Shown here: in pieces, positions 1 to 12,200 of the stretch
How the letters are laid out: every line of letters begins with the position of its first letter
Numbering within the stretch: position 1 is the first letter of the stretch
Source of the DNA: Bryopsis sp. KO-2023
Lineage: Eukaryota > Chlorophyta > Ulvophyceae > Bryopsidales > Bryopsidaceae
Direction of reading: 5' to 3'
DNA length: 64,000 bases
Assembly: GCA_030272585.1 (NCBI GenBank)
Contig: BSYQ01000002.1
Span: forward strand, 5,766,001-5,830,000
Notes under the pieces: generated by a model
Seen by the model: the letters and a program-made list of their open reading frames with translations, nothing else
What the model was told of the DNA's origin: nothing
Database searches by the model: none
Made by a program: the position numbers and the translations under genes

Positions 1-2542
1 CCGCGAGAAGTTGCAATCCATGTAGGGGAGGGCATTGGCATTGGCCTAGCCACCAACTCTCCCGCGGAGATCTACTGAAGTAGGAGCTAAGGCCTTACGC
101 GTCTTTTTTTTTAAGCTCTTAATCTAATGCTTTAGGCACATGCTTGACCACCACTATTGAATCAAGAAGTGAGAAACTCTTATTTCGACGATCGCACCCA
201 CAATTCTAGAGAACACACTCTTTTGCATGAGTGCCTCAAAGTGAAACATAAGAAATTTTTTTGCTCAATTAGTTGCGATCTCTCGTTCCTTGATATTCGA
301 TATCAAACAAACGCGCATTTCGACCCATTGGCAATGGGCCATTGCTGAGGTATCTTTACTCGATCAAGCGTTGGGCCACGTCCTAGCACCACCGTCTTCT
401 CCACGATGGGAACATGGATTTTTTTTTCATGAGTTTGCACCTCAACAAGATACCAAGCAGGATTTGTTGCAAGTTTCAACCCATGCACGTTGTTCAACGT
501 TGCGCAATAGGCTTTGAAATCGTTCTTTCTTACTTATCAAATAACTAAAACATTTCATTCATCTCCTCACGGAAGCAGCCAAGTGGCTACAAACCCCATA
601 CGCATAACTGCGATATCAAAAAAAGTTTGTTTATTTGTGCATCGAAAGAGGAACTCATCGTGGGCAGGTTTCGACGTAATCTTCCTTGGTCGCAGCACGT
701 TTTAAGCCCTCATTCGTTACATGTATACAATCCAATTAGCCCAAACTCGTCTGCTTTGTCGATTCACTTCACAGTTCCACAAGCCAAAGCCACGAAATCC
801 GAAAAGGTACCCCCATCACGACCAGGCAGTTTTCAAGTGAACGCACAACACAAGGGGAATATATAGGGGAATATATGTTATCTCTGTTTTAGTTAGAAAC
901 GGAAGCAATGTTCCTGGCGTCGTAACACGCAAGCACAATTTTTCTGGGTACAATAGAGTGCACCCTACACTTCGATTCGAAGTATATTATCAAACAATTT
1001 TTAGGAGCGAACTTGTCCATTGAGTCAACAAAAGGATATTGTTTGGTTCGCTTGATGAACTAACCCCCACCCAGGCTCATTGACAAATGCTAGAACACCT
1101 CTCGGCACTACCTGCGTGCGCCCTATGAAAACGCAAGAGAAGCAAGATCAAACCTTGATCTTGAGCGACCCTTACTCCTACTTTTATTGTACCCGAATGT
1201 CCTAGAAAAAACAATCTGAGAATCATGATCAAATCTTCGCAGTTTTGAAGAGTCCTTGACTTCGTCCTCAATTGCTTAGTGCTGGTTCATGAATTTCGCC
1301 TCCATTCGGCCTACCAACGGTGTGTGTGGGCCCGTCTCATCCCGAATTATTTCACTTCAACAACGATATTTTAATACATCATCTTGTTTGAAAAACCGAA
1401 CACAACATTTGGTATCTACTATCTGGTCTCGTACATAATAAACACATCTTCCCTGTCTAGTGGAGATATGTACCAAGGCACCACTCATTATCCCAGGCTG
1501 GGACGACTCGTGTGTTACTCTATCCGGCTTGTGTGTTCCCACCACGTTACGCCATTATAACTTGATAATCACTTTTGGTGATTCATGTCTTTATTTCAAC
1601 CAATACGAGGCATCGCTTGGCGCTCCCTTCTCTAGGAAGTTGTCTTTTACGAGAGCGTATTTTCAATCGCAAAATAGGGATGGGAACAAAAAAAAGATTG
1701 GATCCACTCCCTTCACGACCTGAACGACAACAATGATAGGAGACTTGGTGGAAATCTGGAACCGAAACATACATCCGACCTTGTCAATGCTCTTCCGTTT
1801 CAAATTAACCACGCAGTCCCAAATAATTTATTGTAAATACCCGGTCACCATTTATAAATCTTTAATATATGAAAAGATCTTTGATGAAGAATGCGACGAA
1901 TAATTTCCTGGAATAAACATGCACGAGGTACTTATCCTTAAGGTGATATTGTTCAACGGTTTCGTTTTCGTTCGAATTCAAATCAAAACAATGGCGGTAC
2001 GTCTATCGTGATAAGGCATGTCGAGGGGTCCATATTCGATGTCTATTACAGTGAAATGTATCTAAATCGAGGTAATATTATCGAATATTAACACTCTTCG
2101 TGGGGAGAAGAATAGTCACCTATGGTTAAACAGACCGATCCATCCTTCGGCAATCCATTGTGACCTATAGTTTTCACGAGAACTTGGGTATGAATAGTAG
2201 TTGGTTGAAGAAGCCTCCTTTTCTTGAGCGGACATACGTTCTAAGCAACCTCGCCATTTTTATAACTACTATTATTCGAGCGTGTAAAGCTATTTCTCAT
2301 CCGCGAACTTTATCACCAATGAAGATGCATTAGAGGAACAAACACCAAGTACACCTTTTCATCTCATATATTATATTCACTAACCCTTCACGGGGCCTGG
2401 CTAATGGCGAAGGCAAGCCGCGTGCCGCTCGTAGAGGGTCTTGACGACCCTATCGTCGGCTCCGCATGCTAGGCAGTGTGGCGTCGTGGCCTTCAAACGC
2501 TTCCGCGTTTCGTCGCTATACACGTTTTCCTATCGTGACCGT
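1..2542. other. AT-rich stretch without a recognisable gene
   Basis: Only short unrelated open frames occur on both strands, none with a family motif or paired splice sites that I can defend. The stretch 2390-2540 is clearly more GC-rich than its surroundings and abuts the hAT-type element that follows, but I cannot assign it. Confidence 0.5.
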
Positions 2543-2550
2543 TTCCCAAC

Positions 2551-3015
2551 CAGAGATAGGACTTTACGGTTACGGTCACCGTAACCGGACCGTAACCACC
2601 GTAACCGGACCGTAACCGGAGTACAATTTTCGTCAGAACATCGTACTTTTACGGCCGTAACCGTAGCACCGTACCACTCCGTACCGCTCCGTACCGGACC
2701 GTAACGACCGTAACGGCCGTAACAACCGTAAACCGTAGAAAGTGACCCCCGCAGGGTCCCGCGATTCCAAAGGAACCCAGGGGGATTCGAACCCGCGACC
2801 CTACTGACTGCAGCCTAACGCTTTAGCACTGAACCACGCTACTTCACGGTGATTTAGGGCCTACCGTAGTTATACCGTACCTGTTCCGTACCGTAAAAAC
2901 AACATATTACTCCGGTTACGGTACGGAGTTACGGCCGTAGTACGGTGACCGTAACCCGACCGTAACCGGACCGGACCGGAGTCGGACCAAAAATTTGGCC
3001 CAAGTCCTATCTCTG
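2551..3015. mobile_element. Non-autonomous hAT-type element with a tRNA-like core
   Basis: The ends are a perfect 14-bp terminal inverted repeat, CAGAGATAGGACTT at 2551-2564 and its reverse complement at 3002-3015. They are flanked by a perfect 8-bp duplication TTCCCAAC (2543-2550 and 3016-3023). An 8-bp duplication with CAG-type ends is the hallmark of the hAT superfamily. The 465-bp interior has no coding capacity. It is packed with roughly twenty copies of CCGTAAC or CCGTACC-like oligomers in both orientations, on both sides of a tRNA-like segment near 2773-2850. hAT transposases are known to bind short subterminal repeats, so the oligomers may be amplified binding sites (inference). Perfect ends suggest recent movement. 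Confidence 0.85.
2773..2850 (-). ncRNA. tRNA-like module (pol III A/B-box-like) inside the hAT element
   Basis: Read on the - strand, the stretch has an exact B-box GGTTCGAATCC (2783-2793 on the + strand) and an A-box-like GTAGCGTGGTTCAGTGC (2826-2842) at tRNA spacing. The acceptor and anticodon stems do not pair properly, so it is probably not a working tRNA. It looks like a SINE-type tRNA head or a tRNA pseudogene captured by the element. A related module occurs twice in the element at 36239-37217. The shared features are CGTGGTTCAG, AAGCGTT, CAGTCAGT and the B-box, in the same order. Confidence 0.55.
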
Positions 3016-3023
3016 TTCCCAAC

Positions 3024-4438
3024 AGACATATAAATTATCACCTCATACATTATATCATGTCACAAGAGCTGGAAAAAAGCTGTTATATGTTGGCTTAAAA
3101 ACTAAGAAACCAAAGTTGTCGACTTACAACGAATATGGAGCTGACTATCAAAGCCGTCAGTGGCCTCCCAAACGGCTTCAGGGCCTCCAAAAGGGCGGCG
3201 ATATCGATAAGAATGACGACGAAGACGAGGGTTTGTTACATTATCTCTCACGCGCTTCAAACGAGACCGAGAAGCTCGGTGGAGAGTAGCATACATCATC
3301 ATTTCTTGGTCGGGGCCAGCATCTATATCTCCCCAGAGCGGTCATCGTAGTTGCCACACTTCCTTCTGCCTCCTCCCCCCTCCTTGATAATGCCTTCTTC
3401 GGTGTAAAAACCATATTGGTTTTGGAAGTGTTGAATATAAAAGTCTTTTTGTAACGCCGGCCTGGTGGACGTAACACTATTCGATGACAACTTATGTAAG
3501 CATCTCCAAAAACACAACCATCAATTTAACACTCTCTATCTTAGCCTCGCACGCATAGCCGCACAATTGCCTTAAAAAGACCGTCCACAACAACATCGGT
3601 AATATGTCGGTAGTTGACCATATCCCTGCAACATCTGTCGTGACTTGTAGTTGTTGAAGCGTTGCTGATTCAAAGGCTTTTTCAAAAGCCCGAGTCTTTA
3701 CTTTTGCCTTCGATCCTCCACGATCTTGGCATGTGCGAACCTCCTGCAAGGAATTAAACATAAACTTACCCAAGTCCCGATTCCTCTTGTATTTAGAGCA
3801 ACTGTTGGTGAAAGCGTAGGGTACTTCAACCCTTGACCACTCCTCCAAGTCCCGGAGGATTTATTGGTGGTGAGAAGCATGGAATTAAAGAATGCGACTT
3901 GTCGCTTTTCCACCCTGCAGTTCTGCAAGGGAAGAAAGGTTTTGTCACCAGGGAACCCGTGGATGTAAGCTCATATGTAATTTTCGAAGCATGGTTGCTT
4001 CCCGTGAACAAACACTCTTCATTAACCAATCTTTTTTAATAATGGATCTTTCTCCAAAGAAATCATTTCATCGACTCAGGAGCCACACTATAAATACACC
4101 TTTTCTTGCTACAAGCGAAGGAGTGGTGCGATCGTTTTAAAATAATGTTAACACTGTGCGACCAAAATTATATCCTTCCAGAAGAGGAATTTATTGATTA
4201 TTGCTTATTTCACTCTAGTGTTCCTCATCACCTCCCAGCATCTGAGCCTTGTCGTATATGATTGTTTTGTATTTTCTTTCATGGCGTCCCAATGAGCATC
4301 AATAACAACCTTCTTGGCTGTCGCCCCTCCGAATGAAATAAAAAAAAAAGAAAAGAAAGCAAAGAAAAAAAAAAAAAAAAAAAAAAGCAACAGTGATCAA
4401 AAACAAGGATAACTTGCTTTATCATTCTAACATAAGAA
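3024..4438. other. Gene-poor stretch with an A-rich tract
   Basis: No gene is recognised. A - strand open frame of 118 codons (3492-3848) has no identifiable domain. An A-rich tract of about 45 bases (4340-4386) directly precedes the decayed coding block on the - strand and could be a simple repeat or a retroposon-like tail. Confidence 0.4.
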
Positions 4439-5430
4439 CTAACCACTCACGAACCAACCCCCTATCATTGAAACACTGAAAAATCCCTTAGTCGGAAGCC
4501 ACTTGCTTTCTCGAACCTTCTTTTGGTACATGGGTCTGAACCCTGTACGCACGAAATAGAGCCCGCTGTACTGGTTGACGATCTGCTTCAACCACCTCGA
4601 CCACCGCTTTCTTATCGCTTGCTTCAAGCAAGCGGGGCGATTTTCGGCCGGTCAGGGTGCGTCGAGATTTGGTACAGGTTCCACACTCTTTCCGAGGAGG
4701 GGCGTCCGGGTATTTTGCACCACGTCTTCGTTCTCATGGGAGAAGCCAACTTCTCGATGGAAGCAAACCACCCAAGCTCCTGAGCGCAGTCCCGCATTGT
4801 GTGCCAGACATGTTCTGTGCCGCTTGCACCCAACAAGATAATGATATTGGGGGCAGACGGGCCTTCCCGTGGCAGAGCACACCACGCAGCCTGGGAGGTT
4901 GGCGTCGTCCGTGACTTCTGTCGCTCCTATCGTGTTTCCTGTTTCCGTCGTTGCTATAGGTGTGCTGCCTATCCCCAACGGGTTTCCCGCCTTGCTTGAC
5001 GTCCCTTCTGTCCTGTCCGGGTCGACCCCCGTCTCTAGTGTTGCTGCCAATGCTAACAGGGGAAGTCCCCTCTGGTATGGTCGAGCAGCTTTGTTCAACA
5101 GAGCGGTCCGCTTTGGGTCTACCACTCTCGTCTTCTTCGTTCTTGGTCGAGGTGTAGGACTGGTTACTTCGTCATAGCAACACGCCATACAAATATGAGA
5201 TCTGCTGATGGGAGCGGAATTAGAACAACGAAGTCCGGCTTGTTCCAAGCTTGGTTCTTAGTTGAGAACGGGAGGCGATGACAACCGCTTTTTATTTCCT
5301 CTTTCTTAACCTCCCGAGCTTTTTCCCAAGTAGGCTTTGAGCTTATCTTGACCTCTGAGCTAAGAGCTCCAAATGCGCTTAGCTCTCGAAGAAGACTCTT
5401 GTTTGAGCCGTCTTCTCGTTTCGGGTTCAC
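4439..5430 (-). pseudogene. Cys/His-rich coding fossil, possibly gag-like
   Basis: This island is clearly GC-richer than the DNA around it and has protein-like reading on the - strand in more than one frame. One part carries clustered Cys and His residues (CVVC, then VCPQYHYLVGC, then CKRHRTC) that recall the zinc-knuckle region of retroelement gag proteins, loosely of the BEL/Pao sort. Downstream parts are Lys/Arg-rich. If it is a retroelement fossil, it is broken in several places and no LTRs or polymerase were found around it. The + strand also has long open frames here, so the family call is weak. A host zinc-finger remnant is the main alternative. Confidence 0.25.
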
Positions 5431-6932
5431 TCATTTTTCTATTTTGTTCTATCCAAACATATTTTTTCATCTATCCGCCTTGAAGAATTTGGAATAAAAT
5501 ACCTTCGAGGACTGACTTTGCATGAGCGCCCCTTCGAATTATTGACTCAAAACATTTGTGCCGACTGAATCCTAAACTCATTGAGAGCCCTGCTCATCTA
5601 GCAGTCTTTTCTCAAATTAACCGCGTAACTTGCATAGATTTCTAAGTCGTCTATAAATATTCAATGGTTGATTAACTACCCTCCTATTCTAGGAAGCGAG
5701 TTTTTTCTGAATCTACACTAACTTCTCAAACGCAGTGCCTATGTATCCATAAAAACAAAACAACACAAACAATAGAGGACTAAGCGGTCCGTATGGTCGC
5801 TATCGTTTTTTCTCAAAGCAATGTTTACTTCTCTTATTAGCATTATTGCGTTATATCTTATGTATTGTCTTCTCCCTTCATCAAACATCTGGCAACAGTA
5901 ATTCCTCTCGAAAGCTCTTAACGTTGAGCGATCAAATATCATTCTATGAGTTTTTCAACGGAAACCAAACCCTTTCAAGACCTCCCTATCTTTGCAACCG
6001 ACAAACATTCCTTCCAATTCCCAACACTCGTCGCCTCCCTCACAAAAAAAACGCACTGCTCCCTTACGATCCTTGAAACACCCGGGACGCTTTTGATGCC
6101 CAGAAGCCCACCCTCCATCCCTCCACCGTAGCCAGGATGACGGGAAATCAGGGTTTGATTCCGGAGAGGGAGCCTGAGAGACGGCTACCACATCCAAGGA
6201 AGGCAGCAGATCCGCAAAAGATAAATAGAAAGAGGGGGATGGAGTCGCTCCTTTCTTCCACACCCTCGTCAATCAGGTTTTAAGAAAGTAGTAACCCCAT
6301 CAGTTGGGTCCACAAAGAAAAGCGGAGAGCTTAATAAGATCTTGTAAGTTGAAAAAGAAAAACAGCAAGAAAAAGCTTTTTATGTTTTTAGTGCAATTCT
6401 AGGTTGTGTGCACTTCTATTGATATCTATTTTTCTTCATCATTTGTTCCGATCGCGAAATTATAATAAGGCACATTCAATATTTTAGTCTCTACTTGCGG
6501 TTGGTTCCACTATACCGAAAAACCCACAAAACAGTGAAGAATCTCTTCATCCCTTCCTCGGGATCATCGTTTGAAGCTGCTTCTGAATTTTTCCTAGACG
6601 GTTTTGAAAAGTGATATAAAGTATAACTCTAACGAGTGTGACTTGAAACGCTCTTTTGTAAGCAAGGAAGATTTGAACATTTTCACTTAAGTATCATTTT
6701 GTGCAACATTGAGTAGTTTTCTCTTTCTCTTTTTTCTCTCCAAATATGTATACCTAGATAAATATATCTTCCCAAATGTTACGTTAGAGCCAACATTGAT
6801 GTTGCGAGAATCTTTCTGGATGGCGTTTGTGTGGGGGTGCATAAGAAAAATGCTGCGCGTTAGGTTATGAACAGCCCCTGATTCCTCAAGAAATTTTGGG
6901 GAAAATTTCTTGTCTTGATTTTAATGTTTTCC
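5431..6932. other. Gene-poor stretch with two opposed short open frames
   Basis: At 5946-6131 the + strand has a 61-codon frame starting with ATG, and the opposite strand is open for 105 codons at 5955-6272 without an ATG start. Both read as plausible protein, but neither has a recognisable motif, so I cannot choose a strand. The rest is AT-rich with nothing seen. Confidence 0.3.
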
Positions 6933-7511
6933 TTAGTGCTCAAGCCAATCGTGCGCATCAAACAATACCCTATCAAGGCAATAACCAAATAGAAAAGCAT
7001 TTGTGTCAAACCTTGCAGGGGTCGTGGAACATGTCGACTGGGTCCCCATTCTTTGAGCCAACGCCTTATCGAAAACCAAGCATAAGGCCATTGCGGGCTC
7101 TGCATAGACAAACGACGTCAGAGGGGAGAGTACATCGGCGGTAGTGGCCGCCGATAAGGTCGCGAGCTCGTCCCTAAGATCCTTTTGTGCGTCTTGCACA
7201 GCACTTTGGTTTGAAACGAGCGTTTATAGATGTCCCATAAGTGCGTTAAGTTGCGCAGTTGTGGCCTTTTGTGGTGGTTTTAAGAAACAAACCAAGTGAA
7301 ATCCTGCTCTTGTTGTGAGTGTGTCGATTGATGAAAAGTGTGAAGCCACTACAACGGAAGTAGGTGTCACAAAGTGCGAGTGAGTAGTAGAATCCACTAT
7401 TTGCCGACCTTTAAATAGATGGCAAACGACGTGGGCCTCCTCCGACCACATTCCCCTCGGGGGAAACTCAATCTTGTTGATTCTTTGTAGAGCTCCTCGT
7501 TCCCAACTCAA
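6933..7511 (-). pseudogene. Decayed coding stretch with coiled-coil character
   Basis: A - strand reading frame runs about 190 codons with one interruption. The middle is rich in Leu, Gln, Ala and Asp, with heptad-like spacing (for example QLNALMGHL and QDAQKDLRDELATLSA), typical of a coiled coil. I do not recognise the family and see no ATG and splice-site pair that defines ends. It may be a decayed host gene or an element-derived protein. Confidence 0.3.
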
Positions 7512-7966
7512 ATCTCTTAATTGTGATATTGAGTAATCTGGTTATTAGTTTGACTTTGTGCACTTATTCGCTTGTTGTATTAATTCTAAACGGGTGAATA
7601 ACAAGAACGTAGACTCTGGATATTTTCCTGGATACATATTCTATCCGGGGTACACAAGACTAACGGTACAACATCTTGAACTGCTGAACGGATTTGACCC
7701 ATAAAACAAATTGCCTTTCTATTCGAATATCAACAAAAATTGACACTTATATCGACACTTATATCGAATCTACCTTGTGTTGGATTAATCCGTGGGTAAC
7801 ATATACTATGGTCGTTGCAACATGAGCGCCCTTCAAACCCGAGCAAGGTAACATGTGGGCAAAGCAGTGGTCCGATGGCTTGATTGGTTGTTATGGCTGA
7901 TAATTTTTAGATTTTGAACTAGTTCTCCTTTTTTATTTTATTGCTCCTCCACTTCTTTTAATAATA
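7512..7966. other. No gene seen
   Basis: AT-rich sequence with no frame, splice pair or repeat that I can support. It ends at the TA duplication of the MITE that follows. Confidence 0.5.
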
Positions 7967-8321
7967 CCGTAAAAGTCTGAAAATAAGCCTCCCCTCAAAT
8001 AACGCCCCCCCCCCCCTTTCTACTGGCCCCGGTACGAGAAACAACACTTGTGGTTCGTGTATACGCCCCCTTGGATGTACAACTCGCGTCTCGCGCAATG
8101 ACATCCCCAGCAACATGTTCGATTGACTATTACTACCTAATACTCACATTAGACAGTTTCGAAACATAAACAAAGCACTTCGGCGCGCTTTCATCCACTA
8201 AATCGACGAAGTCGAAGTCGATCCGTGTATACGCCCACGCCCGAATATAAGCCCTTGTATACGCCCACTTTTTAGGGCTTACTATTCTATACACCCGGGG
8301 CTTATTTTCAGACTTTTACGG
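7967..8321. mobile_element. TA-flanked MITE (Tc1/mariner-like), family B
   Basis: A perfect 23-bp terminal inverted repeat begins CCGTAAAAGTCTGAA at 7967 and is mirrored at 8299-8321, with TA on both sides (7965-7966 and 8322-8323). TA duplication and short TIRs fit the Tc1/mariner superfamily. The 355-bp interior is non-coding. It contains a run of 12 or more C near 8006 and repeated GTATACGCCC motifs towards the right end. It resembles family A at 13292 in design (TA-flanked, TIR continuing into an AATAAG-containing motif), but the sequences differ. Confidence 0.85.
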
Positions 8322-8599
8322 TAGTTGGTTTCACATTCGGAGGATTTGTGTGACAGATTGTGGATCGAACGGGGGTTTAGTGGCGAGTGTTTAGTGGAGA
8401 GTTTATTTTCGGATTGGTTTATTGTGGGGCTAAGTAGATTGGGTGATTTACTTGGTTTGAGCCTGCCAATTATGGAGTTTGGGAAGATCGGTTTGGATCG
8501 TTGTAACCCTAGGTAGTTGTGTACCGGATTAGGGAGAAACGAGTACAAATGGGGTCTTGTCGTTTGAGATACATTCGACTTGGATATTTTGTAAGTTTA
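8322..8599. other. No gene seen
   Basis: Short open frames occur on both strands, with no motif or splice context. Confidence 0.4.
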
Positions 8600-9213
8600 T
8601 TCGATCGTTTCATCGGGCGCGTTGTTCTACCACAACCACAACCAAAGTCTCGTCACAATTTGTCACAAGAGAATACCACGTTTCCATGACATCTCTTTAC
8701 CTCTCAGCTCTGTCACTACTACTTCTTTTCTTCACCAATTGAACGACGGAATTACCAAACACACTACGGCTGCTCCAACTATAAACTTCCTTTTTGATAC
8801 TCCTCCTAACCCTAACCTAGCTTCCACTGGCTCGGCACAACATCCCCGGGAACCTATCCAGGAATTCAAGAACCTCTAGAGCATCCTTCTCGATCTGGAA
8901 ATCAATCTCGTCGACAACCTCAAGACAATGCCCTATAGGCTACCTACCCACAAAGGAACTTTCAAGCACGTCGAGGTCGTTCCCCGGGTGCGCCTGGTAA
9001 CCCACCCCGCCCATACTACAAACAACAACAGTCTTACCCTCCCCCTCTTCCCCACTACTCTTACCACCCTTATGCTTACCCCCCAACCTCCTGTCGTCCT
9101 CCTGAACCTGGACATTATCCCCCACAATCCCAGCCTCCACGATCTTACAAACCTTGATCTTCTATTCCGTAGGAGTGGGAATGTCCCCCATCAAGGGGTC
9201 TGAGTAATTGCCA
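8600..9213 (+). pseudogene. Decayed Pro/Tyr/Gln-rich coding remnant
   Basis: The + strand at about 8960-9150 reads as a low-complexity protein rich in Pro, Tyr, Gln and Arg (for example PRPYYKQQQSYPPPLPHYSY and HPYAYPPTSC). Upstream DNA at 8740-8890 reads as a Thr/Ser/Pro-rich stretch. The remnant is broken in several places. Such composition is found in disordered tails of RNA-binding proteins and in gag-type proteins, and the sequence does not decide between them. Confidence 0.35.
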
Positions 9214-12200
9214 CCTCCCTAATTGCAGTCTAGTTTAATCCCTCCATCTAAATTAAAATAGAATATAGCCGCTCGTGGGGAGTTAACTAATTCCGATTAA
9301 AAATACTTCAAAAGAAAGAGAACTTTTTTACACCTTTTTTATGATTTGAAGTAAAATCAAACGTAACATTGCGGAATATATTTTGGCGCCGTGCAAAAAT
9401 TACAAGATATTTTTAGGTTTAAATGAGTTACTTGTCGCAACATTAACCGTGATACCAAAAGAATGGGTTTTTGTGTTCCAAATAAATTCATTGCATCTAG
9501 ATGCAAGAAGTTAGAAACGAAAGATTACTTTTCTGTCCTTTGGACCCTTTCATATTGTATCGTTTTGTATCCATGTTCCGGAACGCTATCCATACTTGCC
9601 CAATGTATCCGAGATCTAAGAGCGTGGGGTCTGAATATGGACTATCCATTATCCAGGTGACTAGATTCTTCAATCGGGAAAGACGTTTGTTATCCCAACC
9701 TGCTTAGGGGTAGTTACTCAATCCTCTTTGAAACTTTGAAAAATACATATCACGGAAATGAGATGGCGTTTCAAAAATGTTGGGTGTGCGAAGGGCCCTT
9801 GTTCTGCATACCGTTTCTTGGAAGCATTCGTTTGAGATGCATAACATCCTTTTTTTTTCTTGGATCAAGCATTTTTTTGCCTGGTGCACTATTTAGTCAC
9901 CCTATTCACCTCACCCCACTCCTTTTTAATGTCACCACAGAATTTTCGGAGTAACCCTCTAATCTTTGGATCAACAATAATTCGGTCAGAGAATTTGGAT
10001 TCCTTTTACCTCATACGGAATTGAGTCCTCTCTTTTTTTCTTTCAAGAATCAATCGGTAATAATTGCCGCATAAGCATGGGGTGTCATGTGACGGTACAC
10101 GTATTTTCTATCAAAATAAATAGGGGTAATAATTATCGCTTCGAATCTATTCTATCAAGCTTTTTAATAATTAGAGGGTATTATGCCTTTTGTATTGCGT
10201 GGTAGATCGTAGTCATTGTTTTCGCATCGGCTTCAAAGTGTCTAGCTCTTCACCCAAAGGAAGTTATAAATATATCAAAAAGTTTCTGCTCATATGTTTT
10301 CAAAAGCTTGAAGTTGCGAGCCCTTTTGTCTAAAGATCGATCAATTTTTCTCTAATATTTTCTGTCGACTAACATAAGATAAATAAATAATAGTAAGCAT
10401 TTATAAATAAAGATCATTCGTTATGGTCGACGTTCAAAAGTCTTAGTCGAATTTTTCTATGTTTAGTTTTCCAAGGTCAATTTCGGGCGTCTTTCCTACA
10501 CTATATAAAAAGTTATACATAAAAGGACTCGATAGATTTCGTTTAACAATTTCACTTCGATTTTGCAATGACTATGTTCAAAAAGTACATCCTCTATAAA
10601 CCTTCAAAAAGATTTTCAATTATCAAGTCTTAGTGAATAAACTTCAAGGTTTCATTTGCATTGTTAAAAAAAAAGGACCTCTTCATCTCCTCGTTAAAGC
10701 CCTACAAACAAATGAGCGCATGTTCTATCTCTTCACTATTGAAAACTAGCACAGGTCAAGTCTACAAGGCTCTTCGGTTTCACTAATATACACTCAAACA
10801 AAGAACGTGACACTACCACTTTACCCTGAAATATGAAAACTAGATTTTTCAATCCCTGAGTGGTAAATGACACATGATAAATAGAAAAAAAAGGTCGTGG
10901 GTGGCCAAGGTGTTGAGAACACAACGAAGAAACGAAGAGAATAAAAAGAGAAGGCAAATCGAAGGTTGAGTAACGATAATCCATGAGTGTTTAAAGTATA
11001 TTCTGGCCCGATATGGAGCTACATATGTTATCGGCTAGCTCCACAATTAAATACTTGCAGAGGGGAAAAAAGACAAGTTCTTGACACTCTACATGGAAAT
11101 TCATCAAGAATTGTTGACGTTAGGGATATGATAACGCCTTGGAAGCGATTCAAGAGTTCACACCATTGCTTGAGGATCCTGATGTTCGCATCTACAATGA
11201 CAACATTTTGGGTGGTGAAAAACATGCTCAACGCGTATTTTTGCTTGACATGTAAAGAAATGTACCCCTTCCTTCAAATTGGGGGGGAGAGAACTACAAG
11301 GAAAAACAAGGCAACTTTTACCTAAAGACCCGGGCGTTCTCAAAGTGGTAGTTGAGTTGATACTCCCTGTTTGGATGTGTACAAGATGAAACACGTGATG
11401 AACAATCCCCATATTTCTTTATTCGCAATTTATTGAACAAATGCCTCGGGGTATTCGACACACTTGAGCTCGTCGAGAAGATTTGGTGAACAACTAAGCA
11501 TAATTATGTACTTTTATCTTGACTATGTCCATCTTTGTTAAGGTCCATGGTCAGCGTGGCTCTCATGCAATCTTCCATCTTAGGTATAGGATATTCACAA
11601 TATTGAAGGTCGCCGAAAAGTTACAGGAGTTCTTTATTCCCGGTGGATTCGTTTGCAACGAATTCTGAACACTGCTTTATGGGTCGTATTCTCAAACGTG
11701 GCTTTGACAAGTTAAATCCAATCCTCGAAGGTGTAGAGATGGCACTTCCCCTCGAGAATTATCAAATCTTGTGGAGAAAGCTATACCCTTTCACGACGCC
11801 TCCGATAGGGTGCATTGCAACTCGAAACTACATCAAGGCCCGCTCTAACCTCTCATAAAATAGAACCCAATCCCTTTTAATAGGACAAAACGGCGATCCT
11901 CGAACAATCTACCACCAAGAGACATATATTGAAACTTATCACGTCCTTACCTCGTAAGAAAAAAAGAATTTTTCGCCCAATAAAATGATTCCGCTTTTGG
12001 TTGGGGGGGAATCCCAACATCAAAGACACATCGGACTACCCATTGTTCACAACTCTTATACGATCTTAAAACTTTCCCATTGATGCTTGAAAATTATATG
12101 CAGCAAAGATCAGTTTGGTTCCTTCAAGTTTCAACTAATTTATCTGATCCCTTTAAAACAAGAGTTTCGACTCTATGTGTACATTTTGAATAAGCAAGAT

